Source of the DNA: Pseudomonas sp. DTU12.3
Lineage (GTDB): Bacteria > Pseudomonadota > Gammaproteobacteria > Pseudomonadales > Pseudomonadaceae
Direction: 5' to 3'
NCBI RefSeq assembly: GCF_004124275.1
Contig: NZ_CP027218.1
Span: 1,367,501 to 1,431,500 of the forward strand
Length of the DNA: 64,000 bases
Part shown: one piece after another, positions 25,331 through 33,613 of the stretch
Position numbering within the stretch: the first letter of the stretch is position 1
Layout: every line of letters begins with the position of its first letter
Notes under the pieces: generated by a model
Database searches by the model: none
What the model was told of the DNA's origin: nothing
What the model saw: the letters and a program-made list of their open reading frames with translations, nothing else
Made by a program: the position numbers and the translations under genes

Positions 25331-26197
25331 ATGAAAAAGTTTTTCAGCCTGCTCGCGACCCTGCTGGTGCTCGCCTTGGCGCTGTGGATCGGCCGCACGT
25401 TGTGGGAGCACTACATGAACACGCCGTGGACCCGCGACGGTCGCGTACGTGCCGACATCATCAACGTTGCCGCCGACGTTACCGGCGAGGTGATCGATGT
25501 GCCGGTGCGTGACAACCAACTGGTGAAGAAGGGTGATTTGCTCATGCAGATCGACCCCGAGCATTACCGCATTGCAGTTAAACAGGCGCAGTCGCTGGTG
25601 GCTTCGCGCAAGTCGACGTGGGAGATGCGCAAGGTCAACGCCCACCGCCGCGCCGATCTCGACAACCTGGTGATCTCCAAGGAAAACCGCGACGACGCCA
25701 GCAATATCGCCGACGCCGCGCTCGCCGATTACCAGCACGCGCAAGCGCAACTGGAAGCCGCCGAACTCAACCTCAAACGTACCGAAGTACGCGCGGCGGT
25801 CGACGGTTATGTGACCAACCTCAATGTGCATCGCGGTGACTACGCACGCATCGGCGAGGCGAAAATGGCCGTGGTCGACATGAACTCCTTCTGGGTTTAT
25901 GGCTTTTTCGAAGAAACCAAACTGCCCCACGTGAAAGTCGGCGATAAAGCCGACATGCAGTTGATGAGCGGCGAAGTGCTCAAGGGCCATGTGGAAAGCA
26001 TTTCGCGCGGTATCTATGACCGCGACAACCCGGAAAGCCGCGAGCTGATCGCCGATGTGAACCCGACGTTCAACTGGGTGCGGCTGGCCCAGCGAGTACC
26101 GGTGCGCATTCATATTGATCAAGTGCCGGAAGGTGTTCTGTTGGCGGCGGGGATTACCTGTACGGTGGTGGTCAATCAGGGCCCTGTGGATAACTGA
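25331..26197 (+). CDS. HlyD-family membrane-fusion protein (AaeA-like)
   Basis: A 288-residue periplasmic adaptor. It has an N-terminal membrane anchor (FFSLLATLLVLALALWIGRT), then the biotinyl-lipoyl motif TPWTRDGRVRADIINVAADV..TGEVIDVPVRDNQLVKKGDL, an alpha-helical hairpin (LVASRKSTWEMRKVNAHRRA..) and the second lipoyl half (RTEVRAAVDGYVTNLNVHRG). The adaptor links the FUSC pump to the outer-membrane lipoprotein encoded at 21296. It is the last gene of the four-gene efflux operon. Length is normal for AaeA-type adaptors. Confidence 0.9.
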   Translation: MKKFFSLLATLLVLALALWIGRTLWEHYMNTPWTRDGRVRADIINVAADVTGEVIDVPVRDNQLVKKGDLLMQIDPEHYRIAVKQAQSLVASRKSTWEMRKVNAHRRADLDNLVISKENRDDASNIADAALADYQHAQAQLEAAELNLKRTEVRAAVDGYVTNLNVHRGDYARIGEAKMAVVDMNSFWVYGFFEETKLPHVKVGDKADMQLMSGEVLKGHVESISRGIYDRDNPESRELIADVNPTFNWVRLAQRVPVRIHIDQVPEGVLLAAGITCTVVVNQGPVDN

Positions 26198-26216
26198 CCG
26201 ACCGCGTCGCGGCCAT

Positions 26217-26306
26217 CGCGGGCAAGCCACGCTCCCACAGGTATCGCGGCGTTCATAGAGTCTGTGTACGCCCCAATACCTGTGGGAGCGGGCTTGCTCG
26301 CGAAGA
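26217..26306. repeat. REP-type palindrome pair (type B)
   Basis: TCGCGGGCAAGCCACGCTCC and inverted TGTGGGAGCGGGCTTGCTCG between convergent adaptor and SnoaL-like genes. The left arm is degenerate. Confidence 0.83.
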
Positions 26307-26340
26307 GGGCGACGCGGTTTGTCATGGAAATACCGAACCA

Positions 26341-26739
26341 TCATTCAGTGCAAAACGTCTCCTGCAAATGCCGCCAGACCATCCGCCCGGACGAGTCTTT
26401 TTCAAACACCACCGTCGAACGTCGATCCGTACTCAACCCGCTCGCATCCCTCTGCTGCTCGCGATAACTCACCGTCGCACCGCGCTCATGCAATGCAATT
26501 CCACGCATTTCACTGAGTTCGATCCTGAACCCGTTCTTCTTGCCGCCCGCCATTCGGAACAACGCTGCCAAGGCCTCGAAATCCAGTACTCGGCCCAGCG
26601 GTGAAACCATCGAAAACGCTGGCGCAAAACGCATCAACAGATGCTCCAGCGCAGCCTCATCCTGTTCCACGGAAAACCACTGTTCGATGGCTTCGTGTGC
26701 CTGTATCACTTCGGCAAAATATTCGTTGTAGTCAGTCAT
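26341..26739 (-). CDS. SnoaL/DUF4440-like (NTF2-fold) small protein
   Basis: A 132-residue cytosolic protein beginning MTDYNEYFAEVIQAHEAIEQ. The pattern (helical start, LEHLLMRFAPAFSMVSPLGR, VLDFEALAALFR, then strands ATVSYREQQRDA and RSTVVFEKDSSGRMVWRHLQ) fits DUF4440/SnoaL members of the NTF2-like superfamily, which include small-molecule isomerases and many uncharacterised proteins. Its ATG overlaps the stop of the MFS gene upstream (ATGA), so the two are co-translated. The gene may modify the compound the transporter exports; nothing in the sequence names it. Confidence 0.68.
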   Translation of the reverse strand: MTDYNEYFAEVIQAHEAIEQWFSVEQDEAALEHLLMRFAPAFSMVSPLGRVLDFEALAALFRMAGGKKNGFRIELSEMRGIALHERGATVSYREQQRDASGLSTDRRSTVVFEKDSSGRMVWRHLQETFCTE

Positions 26740-28106
26740 GTAGATTTTTCCTTGAGGGGATGGGGAGTCAGCAGGGCGAGCACTTTCGCCGAGTCAAACC
26801 GTAGAACGCTGACCATTGGCACGACCGTGAGCAGCGCCGCCGCGAGGAAGCAGTAGCGAAAACCATCGCCGCCCAATGCCCCCAGCAATGAGCTGAGCAA
26901 CGCCGCGCCGAGGCAAAAACCAAGCTGGCGATTGATATTCCACAGCGCACTGGAGTGGCCCATTTTTTCTGCCGCGATGCCGACAAAGGCCAGGGTCTGC
27001 GCAGTGACGCTGCACAGACTGCCGCCCAGCCCCATCAGGGCGTAGGCGATGATCAGCGGGGCGCTCGCCGGTTGTTCGATGCGCATCAGCAGAACAATGC
27101 CGAGGCATTGCAAAAGCATGCCGGCGCCGAGCAACAGCTTGGGGCCTAGCCGGTTGAAGCTGCGTTTGCCGAGCATGATCGCGATGCCGGAACCCGCCGC
27201 CCATGGCAGCATCAGCGCACCGGTTTGCGCAGCGCCGACGCCGAGGTTGTGCAGGTACAACACGGCGATCATGTGAGTACCGGTGAACACGCCGGGGACG
27301 CACAGGTAAATCAACATCGCCAGACGTAATGACGGGTTCTTGATCAGTTGCAGATCGAGAATCGCCTCGGGTTTACGCCAGCCGTCGCGCAGATAAATGC
27401 ACAGCGTCACAACGCTGAGCATCAATACGAAGAGGCCGAGCGTTCGGCTGTCGGTCTCGCTCACCAGACTGACGGCGATCAGCAACAAACTCAGTGCCGT
27501 TGCGGCTAGCAGCAAGCCGCGCGCATCCAGCGTCGGGCGTTCACTCGAAGGCTGATCGGGTTTCAACCAAAACAGGCCAAGGCCAAACGCGAGCAGCGCC
27601 ACCGGCAAGTTCAAATAGAAAATCCATCGCCACGTCAACGCCTGAACAATCAACCCACCCGCCGCCGGCGACAATGCTGGCACCATCAGCGCCACCAACA
27701 ACACCACGCCGGTGAAATGCGCACGCTGCGACGGCGGAAACTGTCGATACGCCAACGCCTGACCGACTGGCAGCAGCAATCCGCCACCCAGCCCTTGCAA
27801 CAACCGCCAGCCAATCAAGCTTTCAATTGATCCAGCTTGCGCCACCAGCGCCGAGCCAATCCCGAACAACAGCAGTGAGGCGAGAATCAACCGCCGCTCA
27901 CCCATCCGCGCCGCCAGCCACACGCTCAGCGGAATGATCAGCGTCAGGCCAAGCATGTAGGCGTTGCTGATCCACGCCAGTTGCGTGACAGACGCGTGCA
28001 ATTGCTGAGCAATGTCGGGGTAGGCAATGCTGGCGACAAACATGTTCAGCAGGTCGAGGGCGAACCCTAGTAGATACACCAGCGCGACTTTCGAGCGATA
28101 AGCCAT
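26736..28106 (-). CDS. MFS drug-export protein, DHA2/EmrB-QacA type
   Basis: A 456-residue 14-helix major-facilitator exporter. Landmarks are DLLNMFVASIAYPDIAQQLH and WISNAYMLGLTLIIPLSVWL, the motif-A loop LAARMGERRLILASLLLFGI and motif C in GVVLLVALMVPALSPAAGGL. The sequence runs to FLAAALLTVVPMVSVLRF. It extrudes an unknown compound by proton antiport. It is divergent from the LysR gene at 28216, its probable regulator, and overlaps the SnoaL-like gene by 4 nt. Confidence 0.87.
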   Translation of the reverse strand: MAYRSKVALVYLLGFALDLLNMFVASIAYPDIAQQLHASVTQLAWISNAYMLGLTLIIPLSVWLAARMGERRLILASLLLFGIGSALVAQAGSIESLIGWRLLQGLGGGLLLPVGQALAYRQFPPSQRAHFTGVVLLVALMVPALSPAAGGLIVQALTWRWIFYLNLPVALLAFGLGLFWLKPDQPSSERPTLDARGLLLAATALSLLLIAVSLVSETDSRTLGLFVLMLSVVTLCIYLRDGWRKPEAILDLQLIKNPSLRLAMLIYLCVPGVFTGTHMIAVLYLHNLGVGAAQTGALMLPWAAGSGIAIMLGKRSFNRLGPKLLLGAGMLLQCLGIVLLMRIEQPASAPLIIAYALMGLGGSLCSVTAQTLAFVGIAAEKMGHSSALWNINRQLGFCLGAALLSSLLGALGGDGFRYCFLAAALLTVVPMVSVLRFDSAKVLALLTPHPLKEKST

Positions 28107-28215
28107 GGCAACTTCCCTGTGATGAGACGTGCAGGGTAGGGCGCTTTCAGTTATAGGAAAACGCTGGTTTGGCTGCTAGTTTGTCAAAATAATTTTGACA
28201 GGGAGTGCGCTGGAT

Positions 28216-29097
28216 ATGGTCAGCCTGGATCGTTTTGACACGTTCAAAGCCGTGGTGGAGGCCGGCTCATTGACGGCGGCCGCCGATACTTTGGGCCAGA
28301 CCCGTGCCGTGGTGAGCTTCAACCTCAAGCGTCTGGAAGAGGAGTTGGGCGTCACGCTGCTCACGCGCAATACCCGGCAACTGGCGCTGACCGACGCTGG
28401 CGAACGTTTTTATCGACGCTGTCTACGCACCCTCGACGAAGCACGGCTGGCGATCGAGGAAGCGCGCTCCGAGCATTCACAGCTCAAGGGCACGTTGCGC
28501 ATCACCACCACGGTGGAATTTGCCTTGGCTCAGGTGGTGCCGGCGCTGGAGGTGTTTCGCCAACAGCAGCCGCAGTTGAATATTCACCTGTCGACGTCTT
28601 CGACCCACGCCGATCTGATCTCCGAGCGCTTCGACATGGCGATTCGCCTGGGGCGCATGCACGACTCCAATCTGCGCGCGGTGCAGCTGTCGACGTTCGA
28701 AGTGTTTGCGGTGGCGGCGCCTGCGTTGATCGAGCGTTTTGCGCCGGTTGCCACACTGGCGACGCTGGAGTCGATGCCAACCTTGGGCCACGGACGAGTG
28801 CCCGAAATGACGGTCACCGACCCGGCAGGCGCGGAGCATGTCTACCAGCCAAAACCGGGGACCACCGCGATCGTTGCCGACAACTCGGCAACGCTCAGGG
28901 CGTTTGCATTGACCGGGCAGGGCGTGGCGATTCTGCCGCAATGGCTGATTCAGGATGATCTGGATGCCGGGCGGTTGCAGCGTTTGCTCCCCGACTACCG
29001 CTTTGCCCAGCAAGGGGTCTACGCGCTATACCCGGACACCCGACATCTACCGCTGAAAGTGCGAGCGTTCATCGACTTCATGAAAACCTGGAACTAA
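28216..29097 (+). CDS. LysR-family regulator divergent from MFS exporter
   Basis: A 293-residue LysR regulator of the CrgA/DhcR type. The HTH is FDTFKAVVEAGSLTAAADTL, then GQTRAVVSFNLKRLEEELGV and NTRQLALTDAGERFYRRC. The effector domain includes DMAIRLGRMHDSNLRAVQLS and FALTGQGVAILPQWLIQDDL. I use ATG 28216 (AGGGAG about 11 nt upstream); an upstream TTG at 28195 is possible. It probably controls the MFS/SnoaL pair across the 109-bp gap. Confidence 0.87.
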   Translation: MVSLDRFDTFKAVVEAGSLTAAADTLGQTRAVVSFNLKRLEEELGVTLLTRNTRQLALTDAGERFYRRCLRTLDEARLAIEEARSEHSQLKGTLRITTTVEFALAQVVPALEVFRQQQPQLNIHLSTSSTHADLISERFDMAIRLGRMHDSNLRAVQLSTFEVFAVAAPALIERFAPVATLATLESMPTLGHGRVPEMTVTDPAGAEHVYQPKPGTTAIVADNSATLRAFALTGQGVAILPQWLIQDDLDAGRLQRLLPDYRFAQQGVYALYPDTRHLPLKVRAFIDFMKTWN

Positions 29098-29104
29098 TGA
29101 CTCC

Positions 29105-29199
29105 CCTGTAGGAGCTGTCGAGTGAAACGAGGCTGCGATCTTTTGCTCTTCAAATCAACATCAAAATCAAAAGATCGCAGCGTGCCGCGGCTCCTACAG
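29105..29199. repeat. REP-type palindrome pair (type A, extended-tip variant)
   Basis: CTGTAGGAGCTGTCGAGTGA-AACGAGGCTGCG faces ATCAAAAGATCGCAGCGTGC ... GGCTCCTACAG. The left half has a lengthened hairpin tip (TCGAGTGAAACGA in place of CCGCAGG). Its right end supplies the TAG stop codon of the SDR gene. Confidence 0.85.
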
Positions 29200-30018
29200 T
29201 TGCCCACCCAAACCGAACCGCTTCATCAATGTCGACTCCAGCAATCCCTTGGGCAGCAACAGCGCCAGCAATGGCAGCGCCCGGCAGCCATTGCCGATAC
29301 GGATCAAGCGCGGTGGCTTGCGCTGCTGCACGGCTTTGAGCAACTCGTCTGCAAACTCATTGGCCGGCGTCGGCTTGTCCTGCGAAGCCCTGGCCCGGGC
29401 GCGAATGCCCTCGCGCAGGGGAAACCATGGCGATTGTTCATTGATCAACAATTCGGCTTCATGCCCGGCATTCCTGGCGAAGCTCGATTGAATCGCTCCC
29501 GGTTGCACTTCCATCACGCGAATGCCGAAGGGCGCCAGTTCCATGCGCAACGCGTCGGTCAGCGCATGCACCGCCGCTTTCGACGCGCAGTAAGCGCCGG
29601 CAAACGGCGTGACCAGCACCCCCGAGACACTGCCGATATTCACCACCAGGCCTTTGGCCCGGCGCAATACCGGGAACAGCGCCCGCGTCACGCCGACAAT
29701 TGAAAACACGTTGGTTTCGAACTGGCGCTGCATCGCCGTGACACCGCCATCGAGCAGCGGCCCCATGGCGCCATAACCGGCGTTGTTGATCAATACATCG
29801 AGGCCGCCGTGTTGCTGGTTGATCCGCTCGCCGAGTTGTTCCAGCGCCCCACTGTCATTGACGTCCAGTTGCACCGCAGTGAATCCGGCACTGCCCAATG
29901 CAGCAACATCCTCAGCCTTGCGTGCACTGGCCCAGACTTCATAGCCCGCCGCTTTGAACGCATCGGCAAGGGCGCGGCCAATGCCGCTGGAACAACCGGT
30001 AATCAACGCAACGGGCAT
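29194..30018 (-). CDS. Short-chain dehydrogenase/reductase (SDR)
   Basis: A 274-residue classical SDR oxidoreductase: cofactor motif TGCSSGIG near residue 8, NNAG in DVLINNAGYGAMGPLLDG, catalytic Ser in VVNIGSVSGVLVTPFAGAYC and the YCASK (Tyr-X3-Lys) pair, then PGAIQSSFA. The N-terminus TGCSSGIGRALADAF and acidic end of strand 2 suggest NADP(H) or NAD(H) without certainty. ATG 30018 with AAGGA upstream. The stop codon TAG lies in an adjoining REP sequence (CTGTAGGAG), so the REP has landed on the end of the gene. Substrate unknown. Confidence 0.86.
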   Translation of the reverse strand: MPVALITGCSSGIGRALADAFKAAGYEVWASARKAEDVAALGSAGFTAVQLDVNDSGALEQLGERINQQHGGLDVLINNAGYGAMGPLLDGGVTAMQRQFETNVFSIVGVTRALFPVLRRAKGLVVNIGSVSGVLVTPFAGAYCASKAAVHALTDALRMELAPFGIRVMEVQPGAIQSSFARNAGHEAELLINEQSPWFPLREGIRARARASQDKPTPANEFADELLKAVQQRKPPRLIRIGNGCRALPLLALLLPKGLLESTLMKRFGLGGQL

Positions 30019-30054
30019 GGCGCATTCCTTGTGCAAAAAAAGCGAGGAGAGTGA

Positions 30055-30519
30055 TCAGTCGGAGAAACTGCCTTGCAAGCGCTCGGCGCGGAACTCCAGG
30101 GTTTGCGGGCGATAACCGGGACGCAGCGGCGGCAGCGGCAAACAGTCTTGCCAATTGCCACCGGCCTGCAATTCACCGGGGCCGCGATAACGTGGGGCAG
30201 TGTACTGATTGTCGGCGAGATTGACCGTGTCACCCGGCGCGTAGGCGGCGATGCGCCAGCGCAGTTCGGTCAGCGGCACGCTGTTGCCATTGTTCATATT
30301 CAGTTGCAACGGACGATCAGCCGGGCATTGCTCGGGCGCGTAACTGATGCGCAGCTCAAGGCGCGCCAGTTGCTTGATCTCGCGGTTGTCCAGCCAGACG
30401 ACCCACATCGCCACCAGACCGAGGCCAATCGCGGCGGCCACTGAAACCGGCAAGGCCTTGGCCGGGTAGCGCAGCAACAGGACCAGCCAGGTGATGACCA
30501 GCAGGATGCCGATGAACAT
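30055..30519 (-). CDS. Small membrane protein, conserved in Pseudomonas
   Basis: A 154-residue protein with two N-terminal TM helices (MFIGILLVITWLVLLLRYPA and VSVAAAIGLGLVAMWVVWLD), followed by a periplasmic domain of about 100 residues with beta-rich sequence (LELRISYAPEQCPADRPLQL, LTELRWRIAAYAPGDTVNLA) and two Cys residues that could form a disulfide. I recognise it only as a conserved Pseudomonas protein of unknown function. It precedes the SDR gene on the same strand with a 36-bp gap and could be its operon partner. Confidence 0.65.
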   Translation of the reverse strand: MFIGILLVITWLVLLLRYPAKALPVSVAAAIGLGLVAMWVVWLDNREIKQLARLELRISYAPEQCPADRPLQLNMNNGNSVPLTELRWRIAAYAPGDTVNLADNQYTAPRYRGPGELQAGGNWQDCLPLPPLRPGYRPQTLEFRAERLQGSFSD

Positions 30520-30607
30520 GTTCGAGTCTCCGCAAGCACGTGAACTTCATCCTACCGAAGGGCAAGGCAAATGGACATGAAGGCGATCGGCTTTTGCCGC
30601 CGGTCGG

Positions 30608-30627
30608 CACTGTCATTTCTGTCAGTA
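30608..30627. promoter_or_regulatory. lux-box-like palindrome upstream of the RHS toxin gene
   Basis: CTGTCATTTCTGTCAG at 30610-30625, with wider ACTGTCATTTCTGTCAGTA, fits the CT-N12-AG lux-box core and matches the 18440 palindrome at 14 of 16 positions. It ends 73 bp before the toxin start codon, almost the same spacing as at 18440 (77 bp). Confidence 0.45.
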
Positions 30628-30698
30628 GGCAAAGCCTTGCGTAACTGCTCAGATGCTCAGCAGGACCTGAAATCGCCTTTGCCCTGCGGAGTAGCGCA

Positions 30699-33524
30699 AT
30701 GGATGTGCACTACAAAACGCCTCAACTCGTAGTCGTCGACCCCCGCGGGTTAACCGTTTGCAGCCTTGATTACTGGCGCGCAGACGCCAGCCTTGCGGCG
30801 CAATTGCGTACCAACCGAACGGCGTATGACGAGGCCGGGCGCACGACCCGGCAGTGGGATCCGCGATTGTCGGCGCAGCAAGTCAGCGACCCGCAAACAC
30901 CGGCCAACCTGACAACGGTTTACGCCCTCAGCGGTCAGGCACTGCGCACGGACAGCGTCGATGCTGGGACGCAGATCGAATTGCCCGGGCTTGCGGCGCA
31001 AGTGCTGATGAGTCGGGACAGCCGCAGTACTGTCCGTGAAATCGAGTATGACGTAATGCTGCGTCCGCTGGCGGTGTTCGAAACAGCGCCTGCGCAGCCG
31101 CAGCTATGTGTCGAGCGTTTGGTCTATGGCGCGCCGGGGCAGGGCGAGCAAGCGCGAAACCAGTTCGGTCAGTTGATCCGTCACGACGATCCGGCCGGCA
31201 GCCTGCAGTTCAAGAGTTTTGCGCTCAGCGGCCAGAACCTCGAAAACACTCGGCACTTCACGCAGGAACTGGTCAGTACGAACTGGCCCGAACCGATCGA
31301 CGAGCGTTCACAGTTGCTGGAGCCTGGCGACGGCGCGACCAGTCGTTGGCGTTTCGGTGCACAAGGGCAAGTACTTGAACAAATCGATGCGCGGGGCAAT
31401 CGGCAACGCTTCGCCCAGACGGTCGATGGCCGGTTGCACGCTATCTGCTTGCAAACCAAGGGGCAGCCCGTCGAGAAACCTCTGGTCAGTGATATCCATT
31501 ACAACGCCGACGGCCAGGTCGAGCAGGAAACGGCCGGCAACGGTGTGCGAACGAGTTTGAAGTATCGGCCACAGGACGGTCGTCTGATGAGCCGTCACGC
31601 GCGTAGCTATGGTGGTGCGTTAATACAGTATCTGATCTATGCCTACGACCGGATGGGCAACGTTGTCAGTATCAAGGATCAGGTAATGCCGATCCGCTAT
31701 TTCGCCAACCAGCGAATCGAACCGCTTAACGAGTTTTTCTACGACAGCCTCTACCAGTTGATCGTGGCGACCGGCTGGGAGGCCGGTGCGGCAAGCCAGG
31801 GCACAGGTTCGCCCGGTCGTGTTGACCCGCGGGCGCTCAGCAACTATCGGCAGACTTATCATTACGATGCCGGCGGCAATCTGACGAAGCTGGATCATGT
31901 TGGTGTACAAGTCCACGGACGTGAGCTGCAAGTTGCCCGCTACAGCAATCGTGCCTTGCCTTATATCAACGGCGTGCCGCCCGGCGAAGCGCAGATCGCG
32001 GCGGCGTATGACACTCGCGGCAATCTGCTGGCGCTCGATCAAGGGCATGACGTGCAGTGGAATCTGCGCAATCAGCTGCAATCGGTCAGCCCGGTGGAGA
32101 GGGCAAGTGGACTCGACGACCGCGAAGTGTATATGTATGGCGCCAGTGGTCAGCGCGTACGCAAGATCCGTTCGCTGCAGACCGGCGCGCGCACCGTCAT
32201 CAACGAAGTGCGCTATCTGCCGGGGCTGGAGTTGCGCATCGACAGTGCTGGCGAGGTATTGCAGGTCATTTCGGCACAGACCGGGCTCAACAGCGTCAAC
32301 GTGTTGCACCGGGAAAGTCCGCTACCTGCGGACAGTAATGATCAGTACCGTTACCACTTCTGCGACCACCTCGGATCGGCCAGTCTTGAACTGGGCGAAC
32401 ACGGGCGAATCATCAGTCAGGAAACGTTCTATCCGTTCGGCGAGACGGCCTGGAGCCGGGAGTCCGAAGTCAGTTATCGAACGATTCGCTACTCCGGTAA
32501 AGAGCGCGATGCAACGGGACTGTATTACTACGGTTACCGGTATTACATCCCGTGGTTACAGCGCTGGATGAATCCGGATCCCAAAGGCTATATCGATGGC
32601 AGCAACTTATACAGAATGGCGTTGAACAACCCGATTACCTATATCGATAACGATGGGGCGGTTACTCGAAAACAGTTGACCAATGGCTTGTGGGAACCGG
32701 TCATTGCGTCAGCTTCCGATCGCCAGATTCCCGCCCTCGCATTCAGGGATAAAGGCGAGCCCAATCGGTTTGTACCTGCGATGGGCAACCCGACCAATAT
32801 CGGCAAGGCATTGCAAGCACCTGAGTTCGGCAAGGTGGTGGTCGACACCAAGTTTTTAGATCCGACGCCCGGGCGTTATTCCAAAGCTGTCGTCAGCGGC
32901 CTCAGTAATACCGCCGGCGGCGCCGAATTCATCTTCACCATGGATAAACTGACTTACTCAGGCGCAAGCAGTGGTGCTTTCAACGCATTGAGAATTGTCG
33001 ACATCGCTGCCGGCGAGATGCCTGATAAAGCCAACGCGGTTGCCGGCTATTGGGCACCTCAGGGGGGCTATGTCGATATCCCCGTCAATCCGTCCGGGGT
33101 CCAGCCAGATCATGTCTTCACCCCGGCCTTCAGTGGTTGTTCGTTGACGGTCGAGCAGTTGAACAAAAACGCTCTTCGAGTGCGCCATGTGGAAGGGGGC
33201 AAGGAGGATGCCCAGTTCAATAACCTGCCTCGCAGCGAGCGTGGTTTAGGCCTTGGTGCAGCGATGGAGTACCCCGATTACGGGTTTGCCACTAACGACA
33301 ATGGACAAATGCAGGAGTTTAAAAACGCTTTCGCATTCATGAAGTTTGATCGAAAACAGCAGGCCTGGAATATCCATTATCAGACCGTTGAAGGAACAGC
33401 CAGTATCACGCGTTATCAACCGGGCAAGAGGGGCGTGTTTACCAAAACCAATGCCAGTGTATCCGCGCATGCCTTTATTAAAATCCGCCAGTCGATGAGC
33501 AAACGCGTGGCGATCGCGCGTTAA
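30699..33524 (+). CDS. RHS-repeat / TccC-type toxin with C-terminal CNF-like deamidase domain
   Basis: A 941-residue orphan Tc-toxin C-component (TccC-like). It opens MDVHYKTPQLVVVDPRGLTV as TccC proteins do. The RHS/YD shell (about residues 30-650) has repeats such as RQTYHYDAGGNLTKLDHV and ends with the core motif GLYYYGYRYYIPWLQRWMNP, DPKG (627-630), DGSNLYRMALNNPITYIDND (633-652), where related proteins self-cleave. The remaining roughly 290 residues are the variable toxin. Within it FSGC (Cys814) and RHVEGG (His830), preceded by Gly/aromatic-rich strands, recall the LSGC...His signature of CNF1/BLF1 glutamine deamidases that act on Rho GTPases or eIF4A. No TcA/TcB genes are adjacent, so delivery is unknown. 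A lux-box-like site lies upstream and a bidirectional terminator follows. Confidence 0.8.
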   Translation: MDVHYKTPQLVVVDPRGLTVCSLDYWRADASLAAQLRTNRTAYDEAGRTTRQWDPRLSAQQVSDPQTPANLTTVYALSGQALRTDSVDAGTQIELPGLAAQVLMSRDSRSTVREIEYDVMLRPLAVFETAPAQPQLCVERLVYGAPGQGEQARNQFGQLIRHDDPAGSLQFKSFALSGQNLENTRHFTQELVSTNWPEPIDERSQLLEPGDGATSRWRFGAQGQVLEQIDARGNRQRFAQTVDGRLHAICLQTKGQPVEKPLVSDIHYNADGQVEQETAGNGVRTSLKYRPQDGRLMSRHARSYGGALIQYLIYAYDRMGNVVSIKDQVMPIRYFANQRIEPLNEFFYDSLYQLIVATGWEAGAASQGTGSPGRVDPRALSNYRQTYHYDAGGNLTKLDHVGVQVHGRELQVARYSNRALPYINGVPPGEAQIAAAYDTRGNLLALDQGHDVQWNLRNQLQSVSPVERASGLDDREVYMYGASGQRVRKIRSLQTGARTVINEVRYLPGLELRIDSAGEVLQVISAQTGLNSVNVLHRESPLPADSNDQYRYHFCDHLGSASLELGEHGRIISQETFYPFGETAWSRESEVSYRTIRYSGKERDATGLYYYGYRYYIPWLQRWMNPDPKGYIDGSNLYRMALNNPITYIDNDGAVTRKQLTNGLWEPVIASASDRQIPALAFRDKGEPNRFVPAMGNPTNIGKALQAPEFGKVVVDTKFLDPTPGRYSKAVVSGLSNTAGGAEFIFTMDKLTYSGASSGAFNALRIVDIAAGEMPDKANAVAGYWAPQGGYVDIPVNPSGVQPDHVFTPAFSGCSLTVEQLNKNALRVRHVEGGKEDAQFNNLPRSERGLGLGAAMEYPDYGFATNDNGQMQEFKNAFAFMKFDRKQQAWNIHYQTVEGTASITRYQPGKRGVFTKTNASVSAHAFIKIRQSMSKRVAIAR

Positions 33525-33542
33525 CCGGCAAGGGCATGAAAA

Positions 33543-33597
33543 AAGCCCCCGCCCAACCCACTGCGGATAGGGGACGCAGCGGGCTGGACGGGGGCTT
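33543..33597. terminator. Bidirectional terminator between RHS toxin gene and algA
   Basis: AAGCCCCCG at 33543-33551 pairs with CGGGGGCTT at 33589-33597; the 37-nt interior pairs further (CTGCG with CGCAG). Runs of A on the left and T on the right allow termination of the convergent toxin and alginate transcripts. Confidence 0.8.
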
Positions 33598-33613
33598 CCT
33601 GTGTTGCTGAACG

